Shown here piece after piece: positions 28,620 through 40,861 of a DNA stretch of 64,000 bases. The stretch spans positions 5,495 to 69,494 of the forward strand of contig VSDK01013337.1 of NCBI GenBank assembly GCA_009767595.1, read 5' to 3'. Source of the stretch: Symbiodinium kawagutii. Its lineage: Eukaryota; Sar; Dinophyceae; Suessiales; Symbiodiniaceae. Each line of letters starts with the position of its first letter. The first letter of the stretch is position 1. Both the position numbers and the translations under genes were made by a program. Under the pieces are notes generated by a model that did not search any database, was not told the DNA's origin, and saw only the letters and a program-made list of their open reading frames with translations.

Positions 28620-29480
28620 ATGTGAAGAGGTCGTCGTTTTGCAAGACTACGACGTGTGACGAGATTTTAGCACGTCATCCACAGGAACACAACTGTCTGC
28701 AGGTGTGTGTGCTTGCATGTCCGAGCAAAAAACAACCAAAAATCAGTGTGTGTGTGTGTGTGCAGTGTGTGTGTGTGTGTGTGTGCGTGCATGAATGCCA
28801 CTGTTTTCAGCCACAAGCTCAAAACACCATTGTTTTCCACATTTCTCTTTTTTGACCCTGTGCGGAAAACCGTTGTATTTGCGGCTTTTTTTGCAACGCA
28901 TGCGCAAAGCCCGATGAAAGTCGTAGTGTTTTGTGCAAGAGCCCCATCGGAAAAAAGTCAAACTGTGAGTTTCACAAGATGCCGTACCAAGCCCGAGCTC
29001 AAAACATTACGGCTTTTCATTTTGTTAGCAGCGCGTGTCGGAAAACGTGATATTTGCATGTATTTGCAGCGTTGTTTGCAACTGTTGAAACACTGGTCTT
29101 GGGGTGTTCTTTGGAAGGCTCCTTTGTTTCCTGCAACAGCCTCATCAAAAAAAAATATTCAAAACATGATTAAACAATATTAAACAACATCGGCAGCAGC
29201 AACAACAACAACAACCACCGCCATCACGAGGACTACGACGACGACAACCACGACAAAACACCAGCAAGAACTTTGCAACACCAAAACTCAGGACTGCTTC
29301 TCGGGCCGGCTTTCGTACAGTAACTTTGAAATACATAAGCTCCCTGGTTACTTGTTCTTGACTGTACCACACTCAAGCAGTACTGCTGCATTGGACAGTG
29401 TCTTTTTGTCGCTTCGCAAGAAAGTTTTTGACTCACAAAGCTTTGGCATAGGTCAACAATAGTGACTTACAGGGCTATGT
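28620..29480. other. Gene-free stretch with GT microsatellite and repeated AAAACA/TTGTTTTC motifs
   Basis: A (GT)n tract lies at 28745-28790. It is followed by diverged copies of a motif such as AAAACACCATTGTTTTC and CGGAAAACCGTTGT, and by an ACG/CAA-rich tract near 29200-29270. No exon seen. Confidence 0.55.
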
Positions 29481-29513
29481 CATAGCCCCACAGTTTGAAA
29501 AAAATGCAGCCCC

Positions 29514-29927
29514 TCACTTGGTAGCGAAGGTGGTATCCGCAGTCTTCGCCACATCCTTCAGCTGCTGAATTTGCCTCTTCAAGCGCTCCTCCTTGGTCTC
29601 AGCAGTCTTCTTGATGGATGCCTGGGCTTTCTCGATCTCTGCCTTCAGCTTGGCCTTCTTGTCAACGAACACTGGTGCTGGCGCGGCTTCCTCCGCCATG
29701 GCCATGTTGGGGCTGCTGGTGAGGCCCAGAATCAGCCCCAAGAAGGAAGCCATCACAACAGCACCGACTGGCGAGCTAGGGCTGCTCTCCTCAGGAATCT
29801 CAGCTCGCTGCTGCATCTGTTCATACTGAGTGCTGGAACGCAAAGCAGGACGTGGAGCACCAGGGGTCACAAAAGCGGAGCTCTGCACGAAGGCAGCACC
29901 AAGGAGGATTGCCACAAAGCGGACCAT
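29514..29927 (-). CDS. Plastid-targeted small protein, probably thylakoid-lumen or membrane-anchored
   Basis: 137 codons from ATG at 29927 (MVRFVAILLG) to TGA at 29514; upstream in-frame Met codons are ignored because the signal peptide starts here. Seen in order: signal peptide to about residue 18, then FVTPGAPRPALRSS, a Phe-led transit sequence typical of peridinin plastids. Then a Ser/Pro/Glu linker, a second hydrophobic segment (VVMASFLGLILGL, about 56-68) ending AMAEEAAPA that resembles a thylakoid cleavage site, and a charged helix of Lys, Glu and Gln to the end. The mature chain would be only about 55-60 residues. No enzyme family recognised; a small photosystem-associated or structural lumen protein is possible. 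No intron is needed. It lies between blocks of DNA ligase exons. Confidence 0.75.
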   Translation of the reverse strand: MVRFVAILLGAAFVQSSAFVTPGAPRPALRSSTQYEQMQQRAEIPEESSPSSPVGAVVMASFLGLILGLTSSPNMAMAEEAAPAPVFVDKKAKLKAEIEKAQASIKKTAETKEERLKRQIQQLKDVAKTADTTFATK

Positions 29928-31197
29928 GGCGATCGAGTGAAGTGCTGTTGCTTGATGCTTGAGGGCTGCAGCTTGACACAAAGAAATCAACAGGCGTCTA
30001 CCTCTAAGATTCGTCCTTCCAAGCAACGGATCTATAGTGATCATATAGTGATATCATATAGTGTTCTGAATGACAAAAAACATATTGTGTAGTGATCTAC
30101 GGCCTTTTTTGCAGTAAATTTAGATCAACGGTAGTTGTCTTGCTCGCCTTTGCACTTGGCAAGACAGATTGGTGTTTAATGATCGGTCCGTTTCCCAAGA
30201 AAGTCTCTCCACATGAACTCAACATTCTTCCAGCGACTGGACAGATGAACAGACGAGGCACAATTCCGACGTGTGCCATCCACTGCTCCAATGGAGTACA
30301 TCAGTTCACCAATGACCGGAACGGAAAACCAGGCGTGCTCACCAAGAGGACGAGGCCAAATGTCATACCTCAGAAAGTCCCAGGTCCGTACGGTCTCTCA
30401 CTAGGTGCACAAGGCATGCGTAGAAGTTGCAACGTTTCATGTAGACATGAATACATTGAATACTGTAATCATAAACACATACATGATTCAATGTGTATCT
30501 CGACCCCAAGAAGTACATGATCGTGGTTGACATTCATTCCTTATCCTTGGCAGGTTGAATCAAGCGGCTCACTCAAAAGTTTGCTCTCTTCATTCCGTCC
30601 TAGCTTCATTCGCAGCTTACTTCCCTCCTTACCTTCTTCCTAGCTTCCTTCCTAGAATTCTTCCTTCCTTTCTTCCTACCTCCCTGCTGCCTACTGCTTT
30701 CTATACTGGGATTTGCAAATCTTTGCAAATCACTTGCCTTGATAGCAAAATAGCTTTATTCATACTAAATAAGTGTCTCTGACACCAGATAATTTTGTTC
30801 TTGGTGCTTCTCTCCTGTCTGAAGATGAAGCAAAAGTTGCAAATGGCAAATGACACAAAATGAATATAGAGCAGCATCATTTCGATGAATTTAGGAAAGG
30901 ATCTGGTCGTATAGACAGTAGAGCAACATTGGAACCTCAGCTGACATTGCATGGCTGTGCAAAATTGCAAGAGGATGCTGGCACAACGAAAGGAACAAAT
31001 AATGTGATCAACCACTGCGAATAATGTCACCAATATCGACAGAGATTGCGACACTTTAAACGACAGGACTCCCAGCTGATGCAGTGCCGCTTGACGTTGA
31101 CAAGTCACATCGATGCCAAGAATTGCATGGTTTCCAACAAAAAGCAGTCGTCGCTTTTCGGATCCCAATTCTTCGGCACCGAAGAGTTCCGGAGGTG

Positions 31198-32250
31198 TCA
31201 TGGCCCTTTGCGGCCAAAAAAGTACCTGGAAGCTGACTTGCTGCCCAAAAACGAAAGAAGAAAGCAAACTGTAAACAACATAGAAATACATAGAACCCAT
31301 AGCAACACAAATGAATACAACTCGTGGAAAGTGCTAAGCTTTAGAACATTGCAAATGAATACTGTCCAACACAAATCTTTAAAAACGAGTCGTGATTGAC
31401 GATTCAGCACCTGCAACATCTTTAGCAAAGCAGTCCCCTTCTGCGGCGGTTCAAAGGCCAGCAAATCCCTCTCTTGCGCCGATTCTTCCAGTGCAATGAA
31501 GGGCTTGTAATCTCCTCTGATCAACTCGAAGAGCCTTGCAGTGCAATACGTTAAGATGCCATTCAACAAACCAAGTGCCCTCCACCTGCTGATGGTCGCA
31601 AGGCCAATCGTATCGGTGGCATTGCCGTAATGCACAGCAGCTGTGGCCGCACCAACCATGCCCAAGCAAACAAAAGGGGCAGATCGTAAATACAATCGAA
31701 ACAAATTGGCCTTGGAGGCCCACTTCAGAAAAGCGGTTTTGATTCCAAAACCATAAGTGATAGGCATGGTATAAAGCACCAGCAAAAGAAGCTTGTATCC
31801 AAGGAATCCAGCAAGGATGGAGTCCATGTGCTTCAAAAGAAATCCGAGGAGCTGCTCTCGACCAGAAACTTTGGCAGGAGAAAGGTCATTGCGCTGCGAC
31901 CTACAGGTACCTGTATCTGCCAAGTCTGCATTCAGTTCATTGGTCAAAGCAGATCTCTGGTGTTGGGCTTGGTCAGCGATTTTGTCAGCTACCAAAGTTC
32001 GTCGAACAGCCTTGCCCATCTGCTGCAGTGCATTTCTGGAGCCTTCTCGGGCAAGCTGAGAACCATGAGTGAGAGCACGGTGAACAGCCTTTCTTGAGCT
32101 TCTAAATCCACAAACGATCAGCAACAACCAAAGTGCTCCAATACCAACTCCAGATGACCGGATCTTGTGAATGCATCTGCGAAGTGGAGCTTTTTCCAGT
32201 AGGCGGAGCTGATACTCATGTGAAAATAGCGTGTCATAAGCCAGCGCCAT
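31198..32250 (-). CDS. Polytopic membrane protein, unknown function
   Basis: 350 codons, ATG at 32250, stop at 31198, the longest host ORF in the window. Hydrophobic stretches lie at about 34-48, 143-172, 190-210, 225-243, 288-305 and 312-337. The first 30 residues are basic (LRLLEKAPLRRCIHKIR). A soluble loop, about 50-140, is rich in Ala, Arg and Gln. I recognise no family. An AG|GT inside the ORF near 31409 (after LLKMLQ) could be a splice donor, in which case the last two segments are intron and the true C-terminus differs. It sits between two blocks of DNA ligase exons on the same strand. Confidence 0.6.
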   Translation of the reverse strand: MALAYDTLFSHEYQLRLLEKAPLRRCIHKIRSSGVGIGALWLLLIVCGFRSSRKAVHRALTHGSQLAREGSRNALQQMGKAVRRTLVADKIADQAQHQRSALTNELNADLADTGTCRSQRNDLSPAKVSGREQLLGFLLKHMDSILAGFLGYKLLLLVLYTMPITYGFGIKTAFLKWASKANLFRLYLRSAPFVCLGMVGAATAAVHYGNATDTIGLATISRWRALGLLNGILTYCTARLFELIRGDYKPFIALEESAQERDLLAFEPPQKGTALLKMLQVLNRQSRLVFKDLCWTVFICNVLKLSTFHELYSFVLLWVLCISMLFTVCFLLSFLGSKSASRYFFGRKGP

Positions 32251-32499
32251 GCCACAAGAGAGGCCAGTTTCACGGTCGGATCAAAAGTCCGCAAAAATCC
32301 TCAAAGTGAAAGCTTATGTCTGAGCTTTTTATCGCCTGCTGCTGAAAACAAACTGTGCATTGGGCGGGTAGTGTGAATGACTTTCATGGTCACACAGTTC
32401 AATTTGGCATCCTTTGAGCATTGATTTTGCGAACGTTTCACTGCGCAATGTCTAGATCACCCGCAAGCTATGAGCGTGTGTCTTGCCGGGCACATATGC

Positions 32500-33520
32500 C
32501 CGTGCGTCTGCACGATCATAATATGAATATATGTAAATACATAAAATAAACAAATAGATAAATAGATAAATAAATAAATAAATAAACACAAAATAGATAG
32601 ATCATTAAACATAAGTAAATATGTATATCTCTCTATATATATATATATATATGGATACACACGTATGCTACCCCCCCTGCGGGACCCACGTTTTATGACA
32701 TTGCAAATGTGCTTGAGTTCAGGATTCGAGCATCTATTTGCCACATGAGCCCAAAAAGCCATTTCAGGGCTAGATTTCTTGTGCTATTACTATATACTAT
32801 TTTTGCGATTGCTACTACCACTACTGTTTCCATTTTTACTGCTACCAACACCAATACTAGTATGGTTGTTACTATTTGCATTTCTATTATTATCATGATC
32901 ACTATTACTGCTATTATCATTTCTACGTGTTGTTATTGTTGCAGTCATTACTCGCATTACCCTCACTGGCAATATTAATATTACAAACACAACCATTGTA
33001 ACCCCCCACTGGACCCTACTTTTTTCCAATTATGAATGTCTAACAAATTCTAAGTAAACCTTTTCACTTATCATAATATATGTTGGACTTATTTCACTGT
33101 GGTCTATTTATGTATGCCCTATTTGATGATATTCTAAGTTTGGCATACTTAATCATACCTTACTTGATTATGCCCCTTATCTTGTCTATTTGATAATGCC
33201 TCAAATTACTCTCTATATTTGCCCTTTTGAATACTTTCCTAATTGTGTGCTATTGAATTATGTTCGATTTAATCATGCTCTATTTAAGATTATTGTGTAT
33301 TTAATCGTTTCGCTTTATTAACCCATATTTTATTGTCCCCTATTTGATTCCGGCCTTTTTTAACTTTGCCCTAGTCTTCTCAAATTTTACTCTATTTGAT
33401 TTGACCTGTTGAATTGTTACCTTTTGTGATGGCATATCTAATTATGCGCTCCTTGTGGCCTATGTATTCATGCCTTATTCGATTATGGCCTATTTAATAC
33501 CGCCTTGTTTGATTGTGGCA
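32500..33520. other. AT-rich, gene-free stretch with decayed repeats
   Basis: Holds an AAAT-rich tract (32541-32590), a TA tract near 32640, a stretch of ACTATT/GCTACTA variants (32780-32960) and a decayed array close to CTATTTGATTATGCC (33060-33520). No exon seen. It is part of the 8.7-kb gap between ligase exons. Confidence 0.7.
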
Positions 33521-33926
33521 GATTGTGGCCATCATTTTTTCCCTAGGCTTTGCCGGAGAGAAGATGGTGGGGTGCAAGCTGACAAGTTTTAAGATCACAT
33601 TGAAAGACTCAAGATTTTGAGGTTCTTGAATCCAACCCTGGGATTCAAGATCCAAGATCCTCAGAAAACTTCTATGGCTACACAAATATGCGTATATATA
33701 TATATACACATGGAAAAACAAATATATATATATATATGGAAATATTATGTATATTATGTACTGTAAATAATTACACATATACATTTACATTTACATATGC
33801 GTGCGTGCATTTGTGTACAACTTACATGCATATTTGTGCTGCAGGGTTGACAGGAAGCCTCACCTGACCTCCCCAAACTGCCTGGTGTCAAGACCCTGAA
33901 ATCCACCAACTCAGGGCCGAAACATG

Positions 33927-36871
33927 CGGCTTTGCAGGGCAACCTCTCCAAGGTCCTCAGTGTGTGGTCATCAGTCAGGTGGGCTCTGGGTCACTGGGAT
34001 CCAACCTGGATGTATCACTGGGATCCGAATCTATATCATTGGGTATGTAGCAATGCTATTTTTCACCAGTTGACACTAGACCATTGAGCAACTCTGTATT
34101 CCCAGTTGTATCCCCTGTGACTGGAAAACACGGGACATTCATGGCACCCTCGCTGCTGGCTGGGGCGCCATACCTTTGCCTCGCCCGTAGCCAGTGCATG
34201 TTTGATGGTGCTCTCAGACCTTGCAAGCGGAAGAAAGGAAGCGAGCCATCACATTCGATTCTATCCGAGAGATTCTGAGAGTAACATGCATCTGCCAGAT
34301 TCTGCCAGTAATATCCTGCATGCGCAATGTTCTATCTACTATACCCACAGGAAACAAATGATATTAGATGATATTAGCATTCTCTGCAACAAACATAAAT
34401 CTTGTCTCAGACTGTGAAAATGAACCAATAGAAACTGAAACATTGAATGGCCAGCCTGCCAAAATTCTCGCAAAGGGCTTTGATGATGATGGAATCACCA
34501 ACTCCAAGCTCTGCTGCCTCGTAGTCCGGCGCCACCTGGCATGCGCTTCGGCCACAGCTGGTGAACACCAAACTACATGGAGGAAATTCTTTGATGCAGC
34601 TGGTGCTCACCTTGTTGATCAAGATGTAAATGGAAGCAATGAGATCCTGCAGGGTGAAGATCCCGATACTCGTCGCGGATGCACTTTGTCACTTCCACTT
34701 CGTTGCTGTCACAACAAAGTTGTCGGAGACTCAGGGTAGCACTTGTGGACGTACATGAATCAAGAAGCGGAACAAGTTACTCAGGACGACCTGATTCGAA
34801 AGCATATTGGCTGCGATCCGCTGCTAGGCGATAGGTTGCCATATGCCATCGCTCGGCTTCCAACTGTCATCCTCTTTCTAGAGCCCTGTCCCTTTCCTCT
34901 TTGCTCCTGGAGTGGATTGTGTAGTCGCCAGAACGGATTGGTATTGCAAGATATCATGACAAGTTAGGAGGCCCAAAGTGTCCTCGATCTCCAAAAGGGC
35001 TGATGACAACAAAGAAAAGCCAACGGCCTTTCCGACTGGAAACCTGGAAGATGCCAAAAAGTTGTGGCGGGTCTTCGAGCATCTTGAAGCGTTCACAACT
35101 TGTAAACATACACCCCTCAAGAATTCCGAAGACAACTTCTGTCAGAGAAAACATGGCAGCTGGACTCACTTTCTAAGAGTCGAGGGTCGAAACTTGCGGA
35201 AGACAGGTCCTGCGCAAACCAGGGCCAGCAATACAACTTCCTAGTCTTCCTCTGTGCTTGTTTCAAAGAAAAACTACAACATGAGTTTGACCAAAAATTG
35301 GGATGAAGCCATGCAAAGCCAAGGATTTCCCCAAAATCAATGGCTCATAATGGCTCTATGTCTTGGAAGCTGGGATCCATCAGCTGCACGTGTTGGCCTT
35401 CGAGGCTTGACGAGAAGCCCCGCTCCAAAGTGACCAGGGTCCTGTCTCCTGGGCTGAGCACACGCTCGCATGCTCCCCAGACCACATTGAGCACTTCATG
35501 AGTTGTGTCAGGATGTGTGGGGATGAACTTGGGATGAACATGAATGAACCACATGGCACTTCCAGATCTTCCAAATCCAAGTAGCCTTAGCCTTAACGAA
35601 CCAACCAGGACCATTTCTGCTTGGGAAGGCGCGACTGAGGCTCGGGCACCGACGTGAGAGGGCAACTTCACCTCGAGCCTCAGTTCCACGTTCCGCGTAC
35701 CAGATTCACCACCATCAGCACCATGAAAAGGAACTTAGATGATGGGGTGATATCTGTTTACACCTGTTTATGCCGTCTGTTTATATTTTATATCTGGTTA
35801 TATCTGGTTTGGCTCAATTTACCACTGGATAGAAGTGGACCGACTGGTCATAGCTAGTTACCTAGTCCTGACAATAAGACTCTTGGATAGTCTTGGTCTG
35901 AAATCCCAGTTTCAACGGCTGAGATAGCATGTGGCCAAACCTTTGCCGATGTCCCAGTTTCCAGACCCAAATTCTGAAAATGCCTCCTGCAATCCAATAG
36001 ATATTGCGATATTTTTGGAATCTTTTGGATATCTTCGATCTGCCTGTACCAGGAGCAACTGATGACCCAAATAACTCTGACATTTCGAGAAATAGGTCTC
36101 CCCATGTGCGACCAAATAGGTCTGAGAAATCCGCTGCTCTTTCATTTGCTCATCTTTGTCCCTGCAGGGAAGCACAGTCCAACTTGACTCACCACCTCCA
36201 ATCTCCAGCTTCAGCTGCAGTAAGCCGCACTTTGTTGGAGTTGTCTCTGGAGCTTTTTCAAGTCTTCGTCGCCTGAACTTGAACCAATGGTAACCAAATG
36301 TAACCAATGTCCCGGCACGAGCAAAGTGGCGGGAGAATCTGTTGAAAGAGAGAACTTCAGGTACTGAGGACTTCTGAGAGCTGCACTTTGGAGCCTCTGG
36401 AGATGGTGTGACATCAGCCTAAGATATAACTCTTTCAGCTTGATCTTACCAGAAATCTGACCTCTCCGAGCTTCCGACAGCACCAACGGTTTGCTTACTG
36501 ACAGGGGCGCAGGACAAACGATAAACAAACTCATCCGAGTCGATGACAAGCTTTGAAACTCCACAAGTTGGAAGTGGGATGAAGTGGGACTGATCCTGCC
36601 TCTCTGGTGTCGCAGTTGGTGCACCCTGACGAGTCTGTCTGTAGCGTGCATGTGTCCATTTTTGCGTGCCAAAAAACCAAGTGGTCTCCAGGTTTCTTGG
36701 GCCGTCCAAGCACGTCCAAGTGGGATCCTCCACACACACTACTGGGACTTCACCCTACTCCTCGTGCCCAATAGCTTTCTGCCCCACGAGTGCTGGCACC
36801 TTCTTGGTCTTCGCACCCTTGGCAGTTTTTCCAGCAAAGGCTGCTTCTATGCTGCCCCTTTTCGGTGCCAT
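33927..36871 (-). CDS. LIG1: DNA ligase I, N-terminal exons
   Basis: First coding exon 36800-36871: MAPKRGSIEAAFAGK, with a SIxxxF pattern that may be a PCNA-interaction box; a CAG two bases before the ATG fits a spliced-leader acceptor. Then about 34973-35043 (FSLLSSALLEIEDTLG), 34611-34646 (DLIASIYILINK), 34456-34535 (VAPDYEAAELGVGDSIIIKA), 34180-34219 (SESTIKHALATGE) and about 33927-33955 (DLGEVALQSR). In order these match the start of the eukaryotic ligase DNA-binding domain, including the E-L-G-x-G-x-S-I signature and the DLG...SR segment. Phases of the last three exons agree. Donors are GT or GC. The order continues exactly in the block at 25249-18188, so I treat the two as one gene. 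Exons between 35.1 and 36.8 kb, and one near 34.8 kb, are unresolved. Confidence 0.75.
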
Positions 36872-37056
36872 ACCTGAACGTCGAAACACCTTTGCAGGAC
36901 TTGGGACAAAAACGATGAAGATACTTGACCACAACTGGAACCACTTTGGGGACGACTTAGAATACTTAGACTTCAAAGGCCTTGGAAGGTTCAGCCTACT
37001 TCCTGCTAGTTACTTGGGATGCTGGAGCTGTTGAAAATCTCCGATCCTGAGCTATT

Positions 37057-37511
37057 TTGTTTTGGGAAAAGATATGGAGGTCCACTGTCCTGATTCAAAC
37101 ACTGAGCCAATGCGGGGATAGCATATTGCACCACCAGTGGTTTCCAAGCAAGGCAGGTATGTTTTGCTCAAAGCTGGAATCAAACGATTTGAAGTTTGAC
37201 GAATGGTTGTCCAGAAATCGTGTACCCAGAAACGCGTTTGAAATAGACTTTTCAGCAAAACATATTTTCGGGCTATTTTCCTGCCCAATTGGGATATCCG
37301 CGATGGACATCTCCAATGGTCTTCCAACAAGGGGTGGTTTGATATTGACAGAATCACAACAAATCACCAAGAAGGAGGTGGCTTCCCTGGTTGCTGAGGC
37401 AACCACCTGGCTACAGGACACGCCGGGCCGAAATGAGCCAAAGCTGAAATGGCCGCAGAAATTCCGAAAACATCTGGCCCCAAACCTTGTAGGGCTGTCA
37501 TTCTTTCATGG
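37057..37511 (+). CDS. Possible exon on the plus strand, unknown product
   Basis: Open from 37057; the first ATG is at 37141. The frame runs to a GT donor after CATG at 37511. The later part has protein-like composition (KKEVASLVAEATTWLQDTPG; KLKWPQKFRKHLAP). It would be the only clear plus-strand host exon and is long for this genome, so it may be a decayed retroposed fragment or a chance ORF. The opposite strand is also open for 108 codons. No family recognised. Confidence 0.35.
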
Positions 37512-38576
37512 TGAGCAATGGTGCGTGTACACTACCCGCCACCACATGCATGTAAACAAACTATGTATACTTGTAATTACATGCATGTTGACATATCACA
37601 GTCCTCGATAGATATTCATAGAAATACATATCAATGCATGTTCGATATGTAACACATGCATATACATGCCACATTTTGTGGTTTTCCTTTGTAGCTGGAT
37701 GATGACTAGTAAGCATTTCTCAATAAACATCATTAGTCAGTCTTAACATCCATAAACACCTTGAAGTGAATAAACATCATCCTAGTCCATGATTAATATC
37801 CATCAACCAGCTAATTCACCAACAGGATGATGACGCTCCGCATGGGAACCCCGCCTCTGGCGCGTTGTCCAGGGCCTTGGAAGAGTGGGCCTGCGAACCT
37901 GGCGACGGATCAGAGATGGCCTGGGACTGGGTCCACCAGGGTCCAAACAGGATTGTTGAATAGAATTACGTTTGGTCGCAATATGGTTATGTGCATATGT
38001 TTATTTATGTATGTACTTATTTATGTATAAGTATACTTGACCATGTCTAGACTCTGGATGTATCAATGTCAAAACGGGGGCCTCCAAGCGGAGGTTCCAC
38101 AAAATTCCAATCTCTGCCGTCGAAAAAGCAGCAGGCCTTTGGGGCTCTAACCAACCAATTTGACCCATAGATCGACCTGAAAAAACCCTGGGCCGCTCTA
38201 AAGGGGATTGCTTCAGGCACCTTGAATCGAGTGACCACCGGCAGGACATCTCATGCCCCAAGCGGGGGGGTACCTGGCGCCAAATAGTTCCACCGAGAAA
38301 TTGCATGGAACTGCCAGTTTTTGTCTGAGAGAAAAGGCTCCAAGCTTCTCTGAGATGGTTCATTAGTTTACCTCCAGATTTCAACAAATGTTCAGATGAT
38401 TCGATCTTTTACCGTCACACCGAACCAACTTTCCCAATTCGGGGCTACTTTTCAGCAAGGAGAACACCACTTCGGTCATATGACGAACCGTGCTTTCTTG
38501 GGCAATGGCCTGCACCGCGTTGCAAGGAACAGGCCACCATACCTAGGGTTGCTTCATTAGTTCTTGCTCACTTGAG

Positions 38577-39235
38577 TTGTTTTGTCTCTTTTTCGGAACA
38601 TTTGTAGTTGTCTGTGATGTCTTTAGAGTTCAGGTTGCTGGGAGTGTGGTTTGCTGATGCTTGTTGGCAATGACCAAAGACTAAGAAGGATAGCTTCCTA
38701 TGTCTGGCTCTCTTTCAATCTGTGGATAGCTTCCCATCATAGCCAGGCGTCTGACGAAGCTGAAGCTGCGGTCATTTACTGCAAAGACAAGTACCCACAC
38801 GGTCCCAGACATTCTCAGCTTGTACATGCAAGCTGTTCTCGTGCAAGTGCCTTACATTCGCAATAGCCTGCCAAGCTCAGCTTGCGGTCTTCTAGGGATC
38901 AACCCCCTTCCCTCAACCAGCCATTGTTTGGTGGTGGCTTGCACTAGCTTTCAAACACCATACCACACTCCTTTGTCACTTCTTATTCAGCTAAGTCCTT
39001 CAATTGTCCTTTTTCAAACATTTGTTGTCGTCTATGATGTCTTTACAGTTGTTGTTGCTGGGAATGTGGTTTGCTGATGGTTGGTGGCAATGTATGACTC
39101 AAAAGGCTGTCTTTGGCACGTCTCTCTTTTGATCTCCGGTTAGTTTCCCATCATTGCCAGGCGATATCTGTTGGACATTGTTGGACGTAGTTGAAGCTGT
39201 GGTCATATATCTACAGCCACAAAAACCAAGTGCCC
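38577..39235. repeat. Diverged tandem duplication, two copies about 420 bp apart
   Basis: Copy 1 (38577-38800) and copy 2 (about 39000-39235) share an ordered series of blocks: TTTGT(A/T)GTTGTC, GATGTCTTTA(G/C)AGTT, GTTGCTGGGA(G/A)TGTGG, TTTGCTGATG, TTCCCATCAT, GCCAGGCG and GAAGCTG(C/T)GGTCAT. No ORF is conserved between copies. Confidence 0.75.
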
Positions 39236-39981
39236 GCCAGATCGCCTGTTGTTGGATTTGGCATTGCACAATGAAGCAGCATATTTGAGACAAAACAAAG
39301 AAAACCTAGTAGCCAAAGGTAGAATGACTCCCGTTTTCAGACATCAAAGTTACAAACCCTTTCAATTTCATCTGTGCTCTTGAAATATGTAAGTGTCACC
39401 CAAACTCTTGTCCTCTGTTACTTAATGCATACGAACACAATCTTGCTCCTGCAAAAGAACATCGAACCCTTTTTCGGTTCATGGATCTTCGCTCGCTGCA
39501 GCGTCCGTGCCAAGAGCTTGACCTGAGTTCTGCAGGTGAAAATTTGAGGAACGGCATGCAACGAAGCTGCTCCCAAGCTGCAGGTTGAAGCTCAAAACCA
39601 TCCGCAATCTTGTAGTTGAGTCACCAGAAATAGACCATCCACAAATTGAGAACACCCAAATGATCAACAAGTTATGATAATAGTTGCATTATGTGTAACA
39701 TAATTTGCCATAAATTTCTGAAAAATGAGAAGATCAACAAGTTGAGAGCCAAACAGTAGACCGACAGGTTGTCCGAGAAGTTCTTTCCAGTCTTGGGACA
39801 GATTGATGGATGCTCCTTCGAGTAAGATTGAAAGTCGTGCACTTCCAGAAAGGTCGTGGCTAGTCTGTCAATTAAATCATGCAAGGATAATATTGTATGA
39901 TATTGGTTTAAATCTTGAAAATGTCCCATGGTTGGGTCTATTAATGATGACAATTCTGACACAAACTACAGAGATCTTCAC

Positions 39982-40296
39982 ATGCATCTCCTTGCACGTA
40001 AAGTGAACGCATGTCTCGTTCGGGTACGCGACAAAGGCTTTTCCCACATTGTCCTGCACAATCTGTGTCATAGCCATCAAAACACTTTCCTCTTGGATCC
40101 TCTTGGGACATCTGGAGACCAAGATTCAATCATTAGCTCTCATCATCTTGTGACATCTTGTGATCTGGCTAAAAGCAGTTTTCTCCATCAAGAATAAGCT
40201 GTTTCAGCTGTGGCAGATGATTTGCCCCGCTTTGGAGGCCTTGTCAACAAAGCGCTTGTTGCAAACTGGACAGCATCGGTCCCCTGTGATTTGCAC
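39982..40296 (-). CDS. Vps39/Vps41-type protein, C-terminal RING-like exons
   Basis: Two exons join in frame. 40240-40296 reads VQITGDRCCPVCNKRFVDK and 39982-40053 reads DNVGKAFVAYPNETCVHFTC plus KEMH. The combined pattern is V-x-I, CxxC, a hydrophobic strand, P-N-x-x-C-V-H, then C. It matches the C-terminal zinc domain of Vps39/TRAP1 and Vps41, subunits of the HOPS/CORVET tethers that direct vesicle fusion at late endosomes and vacuoles. The donor of the first exon is GC, of the second GT; acceptors are AG. A further exon may start near 39820 (EHPSICPKTGKNF). Upstream exons encoding the beta-propeller and clathrin-repeat parts are not recognised. Family placement is inferred from motif spacing only. 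Confidence 0.6.
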
Positions 40297-40861
40297 CTGG
40301 CACAATGCGATAAGGGTTCACTTGCAGACCCCAGTTCGACAAGTGAGTGCTCATGTGAATACCATCTGCCAAAGATGTACAGCCGAATGCCAAACGCAAA
40401 AGTTTGCGACACCTACCATGCTGTCCTGGCCATCCCAGTTTCCAAAACGGATTATTGGTTCGACTGGCTGATAGGATTTGAATGGATTTGATAGGTATTC
40501 CCAAAGAGATGCTCATCCCGAACCAGCTGAAAGGTCCTACCATGGTTTTGATCATGATCCCCTAGTCTTTGTCATTGAGCTGATCACCACTCAGTCAGTT
40601 GGCGCTTCGCTCCGTGGGGCCTTTCGCATGCGCTCCTTTGTCCATGCACTGAAGGTCTTCAAGTAGGCCATGGAACTCAAGTTCTCTTCAAGCATGCCTG
40701 GAGCACCAACTCAAGTTCTAAGACCCATAGGAAACGACATGCTAAGACTACAGAGACTACTAACACATGCTAAGACCATAGGAAATGACTTCGGAAGTAA
40801 GTACCTGCAGCAAGGCCCAAAACCATAGATCCAGAAATTGAAAGCGCAACTGGAACCTTTC

